A stretch of DNA of 48,338 nucleotides, taken from contig CANQQU010000008.1 in NCBI GenBank assembly GCA_947626085.1, forward strand, positions 1 to 48,338. The letters run 5' to 3'. This document shows, piece by piece, positions 1 through 8,452 of the stretch. How positions within the stretch are numbered: position 1 is the first letter of the stretch; each line of letters begins with the position of its first letter. The translations under genes were made by a program, and so were the position numbers. The stretch comes from an uncultured Oscillospiraceae bacterium. Lineage in GTDB: Bacteria; Bacillota; Clostridia; Oscillospirales; Oscillospiraceae. Below the pieces are notes generated by a model, which saw only the letters and a program-made list of their open reading frames with translations, ran no database searches and was not told the origin of the DNA.

Positions 1-201
1 GGGGGAGTTGGGCAGCATGGTCAGCACCACGTCGCAAGCCTGCCCGATCTCCGCCTGGGTGGCGGGGACGCATCCAAAATTTGCCAGCTCCTCCATGGGC
101 CCACGGCTCCGGTTGTTTACGAGAAGATCGTAGCCCGCCTTTTTTAGATTCTTCGCCATGGGTTTTCCCATGATCCCGAGACCGATAAAACCGATTTTCA
201 T
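1..201 (-). CDS. 3-hydroxyisobutyrate dehydrogenase-family NAD(P)-dependent oxidoreductase, N-terminal part
   Basis: Only the first 67 codons lie in the window; the rest runs off the left edge. The protein begins MKIGFIGLGIMGKPMAKNL, the Rossmann NAD(P)-binding start of the beta-hydroxyacid dehydrogenase family (3-hydroxyisobutyrate dehydrogenase, tartronate semialdehyde reductase GarR). It continues to the strand typical of this family, VVLTMLPNSP. These enzymes reversibly oxidise 2-methyl-3-hydroxyacids or reduce tartronate semialdehyde; the substrate cannot be told from the N-terminus. The start at 201 is supported by an AAGGA ribosome site about nine bases upstream. It follows the HAD gene with only 19 bases between, so it is probably the last visible gene of the glycogen operon. 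Family assignment is firm, substrate unknown. Confidence 0.88.
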   Translation of the reverse strand, partial: MKIGFIGLGIMGKPMAKNLKKAGYDLLVNNRSRGPMEELANFGCVPATQAEIGQACDVVLTMLPNSP

Positions 202-220
202 CCCTGACCGTCCTTTCTTA

Positions 221-952
221 TTAATCTTCCGTCAAAATTTTAAAGACCTGCGCCAGGTCCATTTGGGCCAGCGTGTAATCCGCCGGGGGCATGGGCTCCG
301 CCGGGGACAGGTTGGAGCGGATGTACACCGTGGCCAGGCCCACGGCCTGGGCCCCCCGGATGTCGCAGTCCCCATCGTTGCCCACCATGACGGCCCGGGC
401 CGGGTCGATCCCCCGCTCTTGGAGCAGCCGGCGGAAAAACCGGGGGTCCGGCTTCTTCACCCCGCAGTCGGAGGAAATGGAAATGCTGTCAAACAGGGGG
501 AGCAGCCCCAGCTTCTCCAGCTCATAGAGGGTGAACATCCTCTGGGCGTTGGACAGCAGGTGGACCCGCTGCCCCCGGGCTCGGAGGCCCAAAAGCAGCT
601 CCTTTGCCCCGGGGTAGAGCCGGATATAGTCCAGGGACGCTCTGCGGAAGGCCCTGCCGGTTTTCTGGATCAAGGAAGGGTCCGCGTCCACCCCCTTTTC
701 CCGGAACAGCCGGGCAAAAACCGTCTCCAGCCGGATCTCCGGACAGCCACCCGGAATGTCTCCGGCGGCCATTTCCGCCTCCGCCTCCCGGACGGCCTGA
801 AGGTAGGCCGATCTCAGTTCCTCCGGCTCATAATCCGCCCTTTGGCCTGCGTACCATTCTGCCATTTCCCGCCAAAATTCGGGGCGCGTCTCGTCGGTGT
901 GGATATCCACCAGGGTGCCGTACAGGTCAAAAATACAGTCCAGATACCTCAC
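221..952 (-). CDS. HAD superfamily hydrolase (subfamily IA-like)
   Basis: A 243-residue haloacid dehalogenase-like protein. Motif I is FDLYGTL near residue 8, motif II is the LLSN segment in the middle, motif III is KKPDPRFF, and motif IV is MVGNDGDCDIRGA. The helical cap lies between motifs I and II (class C1). The residue two after the nucleophile Asp is Tyr instead of the Asp used as general acid by most HAD phosphatases; the same DxY arrangement occurs in L-2-haloacid dehalogenases and some uncharacterised Firmicute homologues. The GTG start overlaps the stop of the alpha-glucosidase gene (GTGA), so translation is probably coupled. Context suggests a sugar-phosphate or metabolite-repair phosphatase, but the substrate is not predictable. 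Confidence 0.85.
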   Translation of the reverse strand: MRYLDCIFDLYGTLVDIHTDETRPEFWREMAEWYAGQRADYEPEELRSAYLQAVREAEAEMAAGDIPGGCPEIRLETVFARLFREKGVDADPSLIQKTGRAFRRASLDYIRLYPGAKELLLGLRARGQRVHLLSNAQRMFTLYELEKLGLLPLFDSISISSDCGVKKPDPRFFRRLLQERGIDPARAVMVGNDGDCDIRGAQAVGLATVYIRSNLSPAEPMPPADYTLAQMDLAQVFKILTED

Positions 953-2577
953 GACTCCCGCCTCCGGTAGTAAATCCGGGCCTCATAGGGCCGCAGCGTC
1001 TCCCGGACATCCGGGTAGTTGGACAGCAGCGGCGCCGCCTCCCCGAACCCTTCCGGCCGGGAAAAGGCCGTCTCCTCCCGGGAAAAATTGCAAGCCACCA
1101 GCAGCGCCTCCGTCTCCGTCTCCCGGGTATAAACGAAGAGCCGTTCATCGTCGGGCGCCAGCAGGGTAAAGTCCCCCTCCCGGAACACCTCATACCGCTT
1201 CCGCAGGGCGATCAGCGCCTGATAGTAATAAAACACCGAGTCCGGGTCCGCCAGCGCCGCCTGGGCGTTGATCTCTTTATAGTTAGGATTCAGGACAAAC
1301 CAGGGCTTTCCCGTGGTGAAGCCGGCGTTTTCTCCACCCGTCCACTGCATGGGGGTCCGGGCGTTGTCCCGGCTCCGGGCGTAGATGGACGACAGCACCT
1401 CCGCCTCCGGCACACCTTTGCCGATCTGCTCCCGGTAGCGGTTCCGGGTCTCTAAGTCCTCGTATTCCTCGATGGGCAGGCGGATGTTGGTCATCCCCAG
1501 CTCCTCCCCCTGGAAAATATAGGGGGTGCCCTGGAGGCCGTGGAGGGCGGTGGCCAGCATTTTCGCGGAGGCGACCCGGGATTCCCCCTCGTCTCCCCAC
1601 CGGGAGACGATCCGGGGCAGATCGTGGTTGTCCCAGAACAGGCTGTTCCAGCCCGCGCCATGGAGGCCCCGCTGCCAGCGCTCCATACACCGCTTGAGGG
1701 TGGGCAGGGACAGGGGGACCACCTCCCACTTGTCCCCATGGGCGCAGTCAGCGAAGGTATGCTCGAATTGGAAGATCATGGACAGCTCCCGTCCCTCCGG
1801 GGCGCTGTAGCGCTTGGCCTCCTCCACGTCGGCGCTCCACGCCTCCCCCACTGTCACCAGCCCCTCCTCCCGAAAGGCCTCCCGGGACAGCTCCCGGATG
1901 TACTCGTGGAGATGGGGCCCCCGGCTGGTGATGTGCCGGTCCGGTTCCTTGGCGATGGAGTCGATCACGTCCAGCCGGAACCCCTCCACGCCCTTTTCCA
2001 CCCAGAAGCGGATCATGTCATACAGCTCCCGGCGCACCTGGGGGTTGTCCCAGTTGAGGTCCGGCTGCTCCGGGGCAAACTGGTGGAAGTAGTATTCCCC
2101 CAGCTCCGGCACATAGGTCCACATGGACCCGCCAAAGACGGCGCACAGATCGTTGGGCGGGGCGTCGGAGGCGCCGGGCCGCCAGATGTAGTAGTCGTGG
2201 TAGGGGTTGTCCCTCCCCTTGCGGGCCTCCCGGAACCAGAAGTGCCGGTCGGAGGTGTGGTTCAGCACCAGGTCCATAATGATGGAGATGCCCCGCTTTT
2301 TGGCCTCCGCAATCAGGTTTTCCATGTCCGCCATGGTCCCAAAGGGGGGCCAGATGGCCCGGTAGTCAGAAATATCGTAGCCGTTGTCCACCTGGGGGGA
2401 ATCGTAGACGGGGCTCAGCCAGATCCCGTCGACGCCCAGCTTTTCCAGATAGTCCAGCCGGCTGATAATGCCCGGCAGGTCCCCGATGCCGTCGCCGTCG
2501 GAGTCCTGAAAGCTCTTGGGATAGATCTGGTAGAAAACGGCGGACCGCCACCAGCCCCGTTTGGTTTTATCCAGCAT
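949..2577 (-). CDS. GH13 alpha-glucosidase (oligo-1,6-glucosidase type)
   Basis: A cytoplasmic 542-residue glycoside hydrolase family 13 enzyme that removes glucose from maltooligosaccharides or isomaltooligosaccharides. The start MLDKTKRGWW followed by AVFYQIYPKSFQDSDGDGIGD is characteristic of the oligo-1,6-glucosidase/trehalose-6-phosphate hydrolase group. Catalytic residues visible are the nucleophile Asp at about residue 203 (GFRLDVID), the acid/base Glu at about 245 (VGEAW) and the transition-state Asp at about 319 (DNHD). No signal peptide; the length is close to the 550-560 residues usual in the family. The start at 2577 has an AGGAGG site and lies inside the last codons of the debranching enzyme gene (11-base overlap). 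Substrate linkage (alpha-1,4, alpha-1,6 or trehalose-6-P) is not settled by sequence alone; context favours branched dextrins. Confidence 0.92.
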   Translation of the reverse strand: MLDKTKRGWWRSAVFYQIYPKSFQDSDGDGIGDLPGIISRLDYLEKLGVDGIWLSPVYDSPQVDNGYDISDYRAIWPPFGTMADMENLIAEAKKRGISIIMDLVLNHTSDRHFWFREARKGRDNPYHDYYIWRPGASDAPPNDLCAVFGGSMWTYVPELGEYYFHQFAPEQPDLNWDNPQVRRELYDMIRFWVEKGVEGFRLDVIDSIAKEPDRHITSRGPHLHEYIRELSREAFREEGLVTVGEAWSADVEEAKRYSAPEGRELSMIFQFEHTFADCAHGDKWEVVPLSLPTLKRCMERWQRGLHGAGWNSLFWDNHDLPRIVSRWGDEGESRVASAKMLATALHGLQGTPYIFQGEELGMTNIRLPIEEYEDLETRNRYREQIGKGVPEAEVLSSIYARSRDNARTPMQWTGGENAGFTTGKPWFVLNPNYKEINAQAALADPDSVFYYYQALIALRKRYEVFREGDFTLLAPDDERLFVYTRETETEALLVACNFSREETAFSRPEGFGEAAPLLSNYPDVRETLRPYEARIYYRRRES

Positions 2578-4486
2578 ATTGTTCCTCCTGTTCCAGGGCC
2601 TGATAGACCCGCAGCAGCTCCCCCACGCTCCAGGCCTGGGCAAAGCAGCCCTTGGAGGGGCCCGGCGTGCCCCCGTCGTAGATTTCCGGCAGCTGGCCCA
2701 CGCAGCCCTCCCGGAGCAGCCCCGCCATGGGGGCGAGCCAGGAGCGCACCTGGGCGACAGCCTGGGGAGAATCGTCATTCACCTTCAAATACGCCAAATA
2801 CCACGCTCCCAGGGGGAAGGGCCAGACCGTCCCCTGGTGGTAGGCCAGGTCCCGGTCCTTTTGAGGACCGCCGTAGAAGGGATGGAACTCCGGGTCCTCC
2901 GGGGAGAGGGTCCGCAGCCCGCAGGGCGTGTACAGATGGCGGTATACTGTCTCCACCACCTGCTGCTCCTGGGCCCGGGAGAGCATGGTAAAGGGCATGG
3001 ACACCGCCCAGATCTGATTGCAGCGGATCTGCTCATCGGCCTCGGTGCCGGAGAGTACATCCTTTAGATATCCTTTGTCCTCCATCCAGAAGGCGGAAAC
3101 AAAGCTGCCCTTCACCCGCTCCGCCAAAAGGCCGTATTCTGTCCCCGGCTCCCCGACTACAGGGGCCAGGGCCTCCAGGACCCGCAGGGCGTTATACCAG
3201 TAGGCGTTGATCTCCACCGGCTTGCCGTGGCGGGGGGTGGGCAGGATGCCGTCCACGCACACGTCCATCCAAGTCACCTGGTCCAGCCCTTCCCCGGCCC
3301 GGATCAGGCCGTCGGCGTCCATGGCGATGGCGTGGCGGGTCCCCGCCTGATAGGCCCCCACGATCCGCTTCAAAACCGGCCAGGCCTCCCGGACAAAGTC
3401 CCCGTCCCCGGTGTCCCGGTAGTAGAGCCAGACGCAGTTGATCAGAAGCAAAGCCGCGTCCACGGTGTTGTACCTGGGCGGGGCGTCCCCCTCCGGGAAC
3501 AGATTGGGCACCAGGCCGTCCCGCTCATAGGCCAGGAAGGTGCCGAGAATGCTCCTGGCGTCCTCGTACTTTCCCCGGGCCAGGACGCAGCCCGGCAGGG
3601 CGATCATGGTGTCCCGGCCCCAGTCCCCAAAGAAGGGATAGCCCGCCATGATGGTCTTGCCCCCGGTGGAGGGGCGGTAGGCAATGAAGGCGTCCGCCGC
3701 CCGGGCAAGCTCCCGGGCAACCGGGTCGTGGAAGCCCGTATCAAGGGCCTTCCGGCGGCGGCACATGTCCTGCCAGATCTCCTCCGCTGACTCCTCCTGC
3801 TGGGCCGTGGAAAATACCAGCGTCAGTTTGCCCGTTTCCGCCGGCGGGACTGTCAAAACCGCCTGGGGTCCGGCGACCCCCAGCCCCGTGGACGGGCGGC
3901 CGTCCTTTTCATCGTCGGCATAGAAAAGGGTCTCGGTTTCCGGGGGAAGGTCCTCCCAGGCGCCGCTGAGATCCATACGCACCTCCCAGCCCGCCCACCG
4001 GGCCGTCAGGCCGGAAATCGTGACCGGCGTGTCGGGGTCCGTGGGAAAAACCGGCCGCACCCGGAGGGCGCAGGGACTGCCGTCGGCGTTTTGAAGCTCA
4101 TAAAGGACGGCGGCAGTATTCTCCCCCTGTTTGACCGCGCAGAGGCGGGTGATGGTCGCCTCCCCCACCCGGTACCGCCACGCCGGCCCCTCCTCCCAGG
4201 AGAAGGATTCCAAATACCGCCACCCCTCCTCGGGCAGGCGCTGTCCCGCGAAGGTCTGGGAGGAAAGGGGAATCTCCCCCGTTCCGAAGTCCACCGTCTC
4301 CGCCAGTCGGTGGACTAGGCATTTCCGCAGACTGGGAGATTTGGCCCCCACCAGCAGGCCCTGATCCCGGCGGGTGACGGAAAAGGCCGCCGAGGTGGAG
4401 GCGTAGCCTCCCAGGCCGTTGGTCAGAAGCCAACAGACGCCGTCCTTCCCGGGGTCTACCTCCCGGGCGGTATAGGTAAAGCGCAT
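2567..4486 (-). CDS. Amylo-alpha-1,6-glucosidase / glycogen debranching enzyme
   Basis: A 639-residue protein of the bacterial/archaeal glycogen debranching enzyme family (GH133 type). The N-terminal third is the beta-rich GDE_N domain (it contains LTNGLGGYASTSA), the C-terminal half the (alpha/alpha)6 barrel. The hallmark GYPFFGDWGRDTMIALPG segment around residue 290 carries the catalytic acid region, and YHQGTVWPFPLGAW near the C-terminus is also typical. It hydrolyses alpha-1,6 branch points of glycogen, feeding linear dextrins to the overlapping alpha-glucosidase gene downstream. It is first in the operon, behind a consensus promoter at 4531-4559 and a strong GAGGAGG site. No glycogen phosphorylase or synthase is present in the window. 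Predicted cytoplasmic. Confidence 0.93.
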   Translation of the reverse strand: MRFTYTAREVDPGKDGVCWLLTNGLGGYASTSAAFSVTRRDQGLLVGAKSPSLRKCLVHRLAETVDFGTGEIPLSSQTFAGQRLPEEGWRYLESFSWEEGPAWRYRVGEATITRLCAVKQGENTAAVLYELQNADGSPCALRVRPVFPTDPDTPVTISGLTARWAGWEVRMDLSGAWEDLPPETETLFYADDEKDGRPSTGLGVAGPQAVLTVPPAETGKLTLVFSTAQQEESAEEIWQDMCRRRKALDTGFHDPVARELARAADAFIAYRPSTGGKTIMAGYPFFGDWGRDTMIALPGCVLARGKYEDARSILGTFLAYERDGLVPNLFPEGDAPPRYNTVDAALLLINCVWLYYRDTGDGDFVREAWPVLKRIVGAYQAGTRHAIAMDADGLIRAGEGLDQVTWMDVCVDGILPTPRHGKPVEINAYWYNALRVLEALAPVVGEPGTEYGLLAERVKGSFVSAFWMEDKGYLKDVLSGTEADEQIRCNQIWAVSMPFTMLSRAQEQQVVETVYRHLYTPCGLRTLSPEDPEFHPFYGGPQKDRDLAYHQGTVWPFPLGAWYLAYLKVNDDSPQAVAQVRSWLAPMAGLLREGCVGQLPEIYDGGTPGPSKGCFAQAWSVGELLRVYQALEQEEQYAG

Positions 4487-4503
4487 CCCGTTTCCTCCTC
4501 TTT

Positions 4504-4520
4504 TCCCGCCTTTGGCGGGA
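4504..4520 (-). other. Small stem-loop in the leader of the debranching operon
   Basis: TCCCGCC and GGCGGGA form a 7-bp stem with a TTT loop between the -10 box and the ribosome site of the debranching enzyme gene. No U-tract follows in the minus direction, so it is more likely an mRNA-stabilising 5' hairpin than a terminator. Confidence 0.4.
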
Positions 4521-4530
4521 TTCTGGTGGC

Positions 4531-4559
4531 ATTATAAAATGGATGGCAGGAATTGTCAA
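4531..4559 (-). promoter_or_regulatory. Promoter of the glycogen-degradation operon
   Basis: On the minus strand TTGACA (4559-4554) and TATAAT (4536-4531) are separated by 17 bases, a perfect sigma-A consensus. It sits about 45 bases upstream of the debranching enzyme start and drives the four-gene operon leftwards. Confidence 0.85.
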
Positions 4560-4603
4560 GATAAGTCTTTCCGGGTTTTCCCGGGAAAAATGGGGGAAAG
4601 CCC

Positions 4604-4631
4604 TTGCATTCTTGACTATAGGCTGTATAAT
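4604..4631 (+). promoter_or_regulatory. Promoter of the two-TM protein gene
   Basis: TTGCAT (4604-4609), 16 bases, TATAAT (4626-4631), followed about 40 bases later by the ATG at 4671 with an AAAGGGG ribosome site. It is divergent from the glycogen operon promoter, with about 45 bases between the two -35 boxes. Confidence 0.75.
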
Positions 4632-4670
4632 AAAGACAGTTGTTGAAAAACTGGAAAGGGGCGTTTTAAA

Positions 4671-5210
4671 ATGGCACCGGAAAAGGCATTCCGCAAGTAT
4701 ATTTCCGAAGGGTACACCTCCTTGTACCTGGGGCCGATCCTGGTCCTCCTGGGCGGGGTCATGTTCGTCGGGGAAACGATCCTTACCTATCTGGTGGGGC
4801 TGTTCCTCATTGCAATGGGGGTCTATATGGTCTACTGCTGGTTCCGGGACAAAAAGCAGATGGACCGGCAAATGGAAACCTGGCGGAACACCGGGGCCCT
4901 CCAGGGCCTGCTGGCGGAATTTCAGCAAAGCGGCCCGGTCTTCCAGGACACCCTGCGTTTAGGGCAGACCCACCTCTTCCCCAAGGGGACCGGAAAGGTC
5001 CTGACCTACGGCGAGCTGACCCAGGTCTACCAGTACGTCCACAAGCGCAATTTCGTGGAGGATCGCCGGGAACTGCGGGCCGTGGCCGGGGGAAAGGAGA
5101 TCACCCTGGCAAAGCTTCCTCTAAAAGGCAAGGGGGACGAGGACCTGAAAAAGGTCGTGGGTTTCCTTCTGATGAAAAATCCAAGCATCCATGTGGGCTA
5201 CAACAAATGA
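4671..5210 (+). CDS. Uncharacterised two-TM membrane protein
   Basis: A 179-residue protein I do not recognise. Residues 1-16 are charged and cytoplasmic, about 17-37 and 39-60 are two adjacent hydrophobic helices, and residues 61-179 form a basic, soluble cytoplasmic part. That part contains VLTYGELTQVYQYVHKRNF and a final FLLMKNPSIHVGYNK. The tail looks like a small alpha/beta domain of the type that in other proteins reads a surface, but I cannot match it to a family. It is monocistronic, transcribed divergently from the glycogen operon and closed by the hairpin at 5222-5248. The ATG at 4671 has a clear ribosome site. Gene reality is firm; function unknown. Confidence 0.8.
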   Translation: MAPEKAFRKYISEGYTSLYLGPILVLLGGVMFVGETILTYLVGLFLIAMGVYMVYCWFRDKKQMDRQMETWRNTGALQGLLAEFQQSGPVFQDTLRLGQTHLFPKGTGKVLTYGELTQVYQYVHKRNFVEDRRELRAVAGGKEITLAKLPLKGKGDEDLKKVVGFLLMKNPSIHVGYNK

Positions 5211-5221
5211 GTAACGCGCAA

Positions 5222-5248
5222 AAGTCCCTCACTTTTTGTGAGGGACTT
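5222..5248. terminator. Bidirectional terminator between convergent genes
   Basis: AAGTCCCTCAC (5222-5232) and GTGAGGGACTT (5238-5248) form an 11-bp perfect stem with a five-T loop. It starts 11 bases after the plus-strand stop and overlaps the stop codon of the minus-strand gene. T-rich sequence follows on both strands (ATTTTC on plus, TTTTG on minus). Confidence 0.8.
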
Positions 5249-7001
5249 ATGATTTTCTTCGTCTTTTCCGTCTGGGCGGTGGGTTCGGCAGCCGGATGGC
5301 GATCTGCTCATAGGGCAGCCGCCGCTGGCGGGCGTCCATGGCGGAGACCGCCTGCCGGATCAGCTGATCCCATTCCAGCGCGGTGCGGTGCCCGTCCAGG
5401 CCGGTGGTGAGATAGGGGCAGGCCCCCAGCCGCGCCTTGCCAAACCGCTTGGCGAAGGCCCGGTCCACCCCCAGGGCCACGGCGTATGGCGCCAGGGAGA
5501 AGAAATACTCCGGATCCTCCCGGCGGAGCCGGTGCAGATCCTGGGGCGCGGCCCGGCGCAGGAAGTGGCGCAGGCCCAAAATTTCCGCCATGATCTGGCG
5601 GCCCAGGCCGCTGCGCCGCCCGCCGTAGGCGGCGGCGAGCCCCGCCGCCAGCTCCCAGGCCATCAGGCCCAGGGCCAGGGGAACGCCGGAGGCCAGAAAC
5701 CCCAGCAGCAGATACATCAGGCACCCGGCTATGGCCCAGACCAGGGGCCGCCGGTTCCGGGTGTGGAGGCAGTAGGCCCAGCCCTGGATCCCCCAGGCGC
5801 AGACGCAGCCCAGGGCCCCGAACAACGCCCCGGTCAGACCGCCCAGGAGTCCTTCTCCCCCAAGGGGCGCCCCCAGGGACATGCCGCCGAAAAGCCCCGC
5901 CGCCGCCGCCAATACCCGGAACAACTTGGGGTTGCCGGTGCCCCGCTGGAAATAGGTCCGGGTGTGGGGCGCCAGCGTGGACAGCTGGCGGCTGAGCTGA
6001 GCATAGTGGACGCCGGTGCCCTCCACCATGCGCCGCTTGCCGAAGATGGCCCGGAAACAGCGGCACTCAAAATCGTCCCGCTCGTTGCCCATCTCCATCC
6101 GCTTGTGGAGCAGCACCCGGCCGGTACTGTCCAGCTGGATCAGAATATAGCCCAGCTGGGCCCAGGTCAGCACCAGGGCCGTCAGATCCAGGCCCTGGCC
6201 CGTAAGGGCGCAGGGCAGCTCCCCCGCGGAAAGGCCCTCCGGCGGCAGGGTGGTCCGCTGCCGCAGCACCGGCAGGCACCGGAGGAACACCAGCCAGTAA
6301 AGCGCCGCCAGGCCGATGCAGACATACATGGCCACGTCGTCCATGTCCACCGTCCAGGTGCGGACTTGGGTCTGGGGGAAGACCTCCTCCGATACCTCCA
6401 AGGTCATGGTCAGCGATTCCAGGTCCCGGAGGGCCTTGGTCACGGTCCCGCTGAGGGTCGCGCCGTCCACGGCGTAGGTCACGTCCGACTCGATGGCCTG
6501 CAAATAGTAGGAGCTGGAAAAGGACGGCACCGTGGTGATCTCCGCCGGCAGTGTCACGGAGAAAGCGAAGCCGGTCACGGGATAGGAGAAGCCCGACAGC
6601 AGCGGAATGCTGAGCATCAGCCGGTCCGGGGTCTCCGCGTCTCCGTCGTGATCCTGATAGGCCACGCTGTTGGGAAGGGAATAGGAGATCAGAACCTGGA
6701 AGTCCCCCGCCACCGCGCCGATGACCCGGGAAAGGTCCACCTCCTGGCGGCTGCCGTTGCGGCGAAGGCTGGCGCTGACGCCGCTGAGCAGCACATTGCG
6801 GGCGTTGCCGGGGACGGGGAAGCGGAGATGCTCCACCGGGGAATCCAGGTGGATGTTCACGGTGAGGCTGACCTGGCAGGTGCCGTCGCTGGCCACGGTG
6901 GTGTGGTTGTCCACATTGTTCGCGTTGGTGACGGCATAGGCCGTCCCCGCCAGCAGGCTCAGCGCCAGCAGCACGGCGAAGAGGGCCAAAAATCGCCGCA
7001 T
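5247..7001 (-). CDS. DUF2207-type membrane protein with signal peptide
   Basis: A 584-residue protein. Residues 1-22 are a signal peptide (MRRFLALFAVLLALSLLAG...AYA). It is followed by an extracytoplasmic beta-rich domain of about 210 residues, one TM helix (YVCIGLAALYWLVFL), a cytoplasmic domain, four or so hydrophobic helices, and a C-terminal domain with LRREDPEYFFSLAPYAVALGVDRAFAKRF. That last segment is the recognisable part of the DUF2207/YciQ family, whose role is unknown. The tail PPPRRKRRRKS is highly basic. The start at 7001 is preferred over one 33 codons upstream because of an AGGAGGGGGG ribosome site and the signal peptide that follows. The gene stands alone behind the promoter at 7121-7149. 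Possible envelope or lipid-related role; no evidence for a specific one. Confidence 0.82.
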   Translation of the reverse strand: MRRFLALFAVLLALSLLAGTAYAVTNANNVDNHTTVASDGTCQVSLTVNIHLDSPVEHLRFPVPGNARNVLLSGVSASLRRNGSRQEVDLSRVIGAVAGDFQVLISYSLPNSVAYQDHDGDAETPDRLMLSIPLLSGFSYPVTGFAFSVTLPAEITTVPSFSSSYYLQAIESDVTYAVDGATLSGTVTKALRDLESLTMTLEVSEEVFPQTQVRTWTVDMDDVAMYVCIGLAALYWLVFLRCLPVLRQRTTLPPEGLSAGELPCALTGQGLDLTALVLTWAQLGYILIQLDSTGRVLLHKRMEMGNERDDFECRCFRAIFGKRRMVEGTGVHYAQLSRQLSTLAPHTRTYFQRGTGNPKLFRVLAAAAGLFGGMSLGAPLGGEGLLGGLTGALFGALGCVCAWGIQGWAYCLHTRNRRPLVWAIAGCLMYLLLGFLASGVPLALGLMAWELAAGLAAAYGGRRSGLGRQIMAEILGLRHFLRRAAPQDLHRLRREDPEYFFSLAPYAVALGVDRAFAKRFGKARLGACPYLTTGLDGHRTALEWDQLIRQAVSAMDARQRRLPYEQIAIRLPNPPPRRKRRRKS

Positions 7002-7120
7002 ATTCTCCCCCCTCCTTTCCAAGCAAAGTCGAAAGTCCATTCGGTTCCGGCGGCAGGCCATTCTCCCCGGAAAAAAGGGAAAATACCCGATTTTTTCCAA
7101 AATTCCACCATTACCCGGCT

Positions 7121-7149
7121 ATTTTACCACGAAAGGGTAAGAAATGCAA
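7121..7149 (-). promoter_or_regulatory. Promoter of the DUF2207-type gene
   Basis: Minus-strand TTGCAT (7149-7144), 17 bases, TAAAAT (7126-7121). The initiation site would lie about 110 bases upstream of the chosen start codon. Confidence 0.65.
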
Positions 7150-7194
7150 CCCCCAAGGCCGCCTCCCGCCGCCAGCGCCGGGAAAAACACAAAA

Positions 7195-7222
7195 GCAGGG
7201 GAAGGCAAACGCCTTCCCCTGC
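7195..7222 (-). terminator. Terminator of the BMP lipoprotein gene
   Basis: A 12-bp perfect stem (7195-7206 with 7211-7222, loop AAAC) followed on the minus strand by TTTTGTGTTTTT. It begins 16 bases after the stop codon at 7238 and separates the nucleoside region from the DUF2207-type gene. Confidence 0.88.
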
Positions 7223-7237
7223 CGGGTGCTATGGAAA

Positions 7238-8419
7238 TTACTCGATGCTCAGACTCACGTTGGGGAAGTTCTCGTCCTTCAGGCCAGCCTCGTAATCGGC
7301 GTCCACAACCAGGGAGCCGTCCTTCAGCTTGCCCATCAGGGTCTCGTACTCGGCAACGGTGTAGTTGTTCAGCTTCCAAGACTCAGCGGCGGTGGGCATA
7401 CCGACCGCGTCGTCCTTGGCGCCCAGCACGGTGCTGACGCCGCCCAGGTCGTCCCAGCTGCCGGCGTAGAACTTCTCGCAGGCGAACATGACGGACTCCC
7501 GCAGGCCCTTCATGGCGGAGGTGATGACGGTGTCGGAGTCGCCGGACTGGTCCACGTCCACGCCGATGACGTAGCCGTCATTGGCGGCGGCAGCGGCAAA
7601 GGCGGACTGGCACATCTGGCCGCCGCAGGAGTAGACCACTTCGGTGCCGGCGGTGTACCAGCCGTTGAGCATGGTCTGCAGCTCGCCGGAAGCGCTGAAG
7701 TCAGCGCCGTACTGCCAGGAGTACCGCATCTCCACGTTCACGCCCATTTCAGCGGCAGCCGCCTGGGCGCCCTGAACGAAGCCGTAGCCGTAACGGCAGC
7801 AGGCAGGGTTGGTGCCGCCGCCGCCGCCGGAGAAGCCCAGCTTGGTGAAGCCTTCCTTCACGGCAGCGTAGCCCACCAGATAGCCGGCCTGCTCCTCCTG
7901 GAAGGAGATGGGGGCGATATTGGTCAGGTTGTTGCCGGCGTCATCGGCGATGGGATAGCCATCGATGAAGACGAACTTGGTGTCGGGATAGGTGGTGGCG
8001 GCCCGGCGCAGAGCAGTCTCCTGCAGGAAGCCGGCGCAGATCACGATCTCGGCGCCACTGTCCACAGCGGCCTTCATGGCGGTGAACCGGTCGTCGTCGG
8101 TGGCCTCGGAGCCGTTGGCGGGCTGATAGTACTTGTAGGACTTGTTGTTCTCGGTGGCGTAGCGCTTCACGCCTTCCCAAGTGCCCTGGTTGAAGGACTT
8201 GTCCTTCAGCTGGCCCACGTCGGTGACGAAGGCGATGGCGTACTTGCCGTCATCGGCGGTCATGGTATCGGGGATGGCGTCGTAGTCGTAGGCTGCGCTT
8301 CCCTGGGACTCGCCGCCCTGGGCGCCGCCGGTGGACTCGGTGCTGCCGGCAGGGCCGCAAGCGGCCAGCAGGCCCATGACCATGATCGCCGCCAGGATCA
8401 GTGCGATGATCTTTTTCAT
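7238..8419 (-). CDS. BMP-family nucleoside-binding lipoprotein (ABC transporter substrate-binding protein)
   Basis: A 393-residue lipoprotein: signal peptide with lipobox LLAAC, Cys21 as the lipid-modified residue, then an acidic/Gly/Ser-rich linker to about residue 50. The BMP/PnrA fold follows: AIAFVTDVGQLKDKSFNQGTWEG is the conserved ligand-loop start, then VFIDGYPIADD, and VIGVDVDQSGDSDTVITSAMKGL near the end. BMP proteins bind purine or pyrimidine nucleosides (PnrA, BmpA) and deliver them to an ABC importer. It sits directly behind the deoxynucleoside catabolism operon, which fits nucleoside uptake. The ATPase and permeases are not in the window. The start has AGGAGG at 7 bases. The leader contains its own possible promoter and a palindrome, so expression may be partly separate. 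Confidence 0.92.
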   Translation of the reverse strand: MKKIIALILAAIMVMGLLAACGPAGSTESTGGAQGGESQGSAAYDYDAIPDTMTADDGKYAIAFVTDVGQLKDKSFNQGTWEGVKRYATENNKSYKYYQPANGSEATDDDRFTAMKAAVDSGAEIVICAGFLQETALRRAATTYPDTKFVFIDGYPIADDAGNNLTNIAPISFQEEQAGYLVGYAAVKEGFTKLGFSGGGGGTNPACCRYGYGFVQGAQAAAAEMGVNVEMRYSWQYGADFSASGELQTMLNGWYTAGTEVVYSCGGQMCQSAFAAAAANDGYVIGVDVDQSGDSDTVITSAMKGLRESVMFACEKFYAGSWDDLGGVSTVLGAKDDAVGMPTAAESWKLNNYTVAEYETLMGKLKDGSLVVDADYEAGLKDENFPNVSLSIE

Positions 8420-8452
8420 TCTTTTTCCTCCTGTTTGAAATTTGATTTTTTA

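Noticed and set aside
4098-4928. A 276-codon minus-strand ORF across the divergent promoter region
   Set aside because: It spans both promoters and overlaps two supported genes in other frames; its composition shows no domain.
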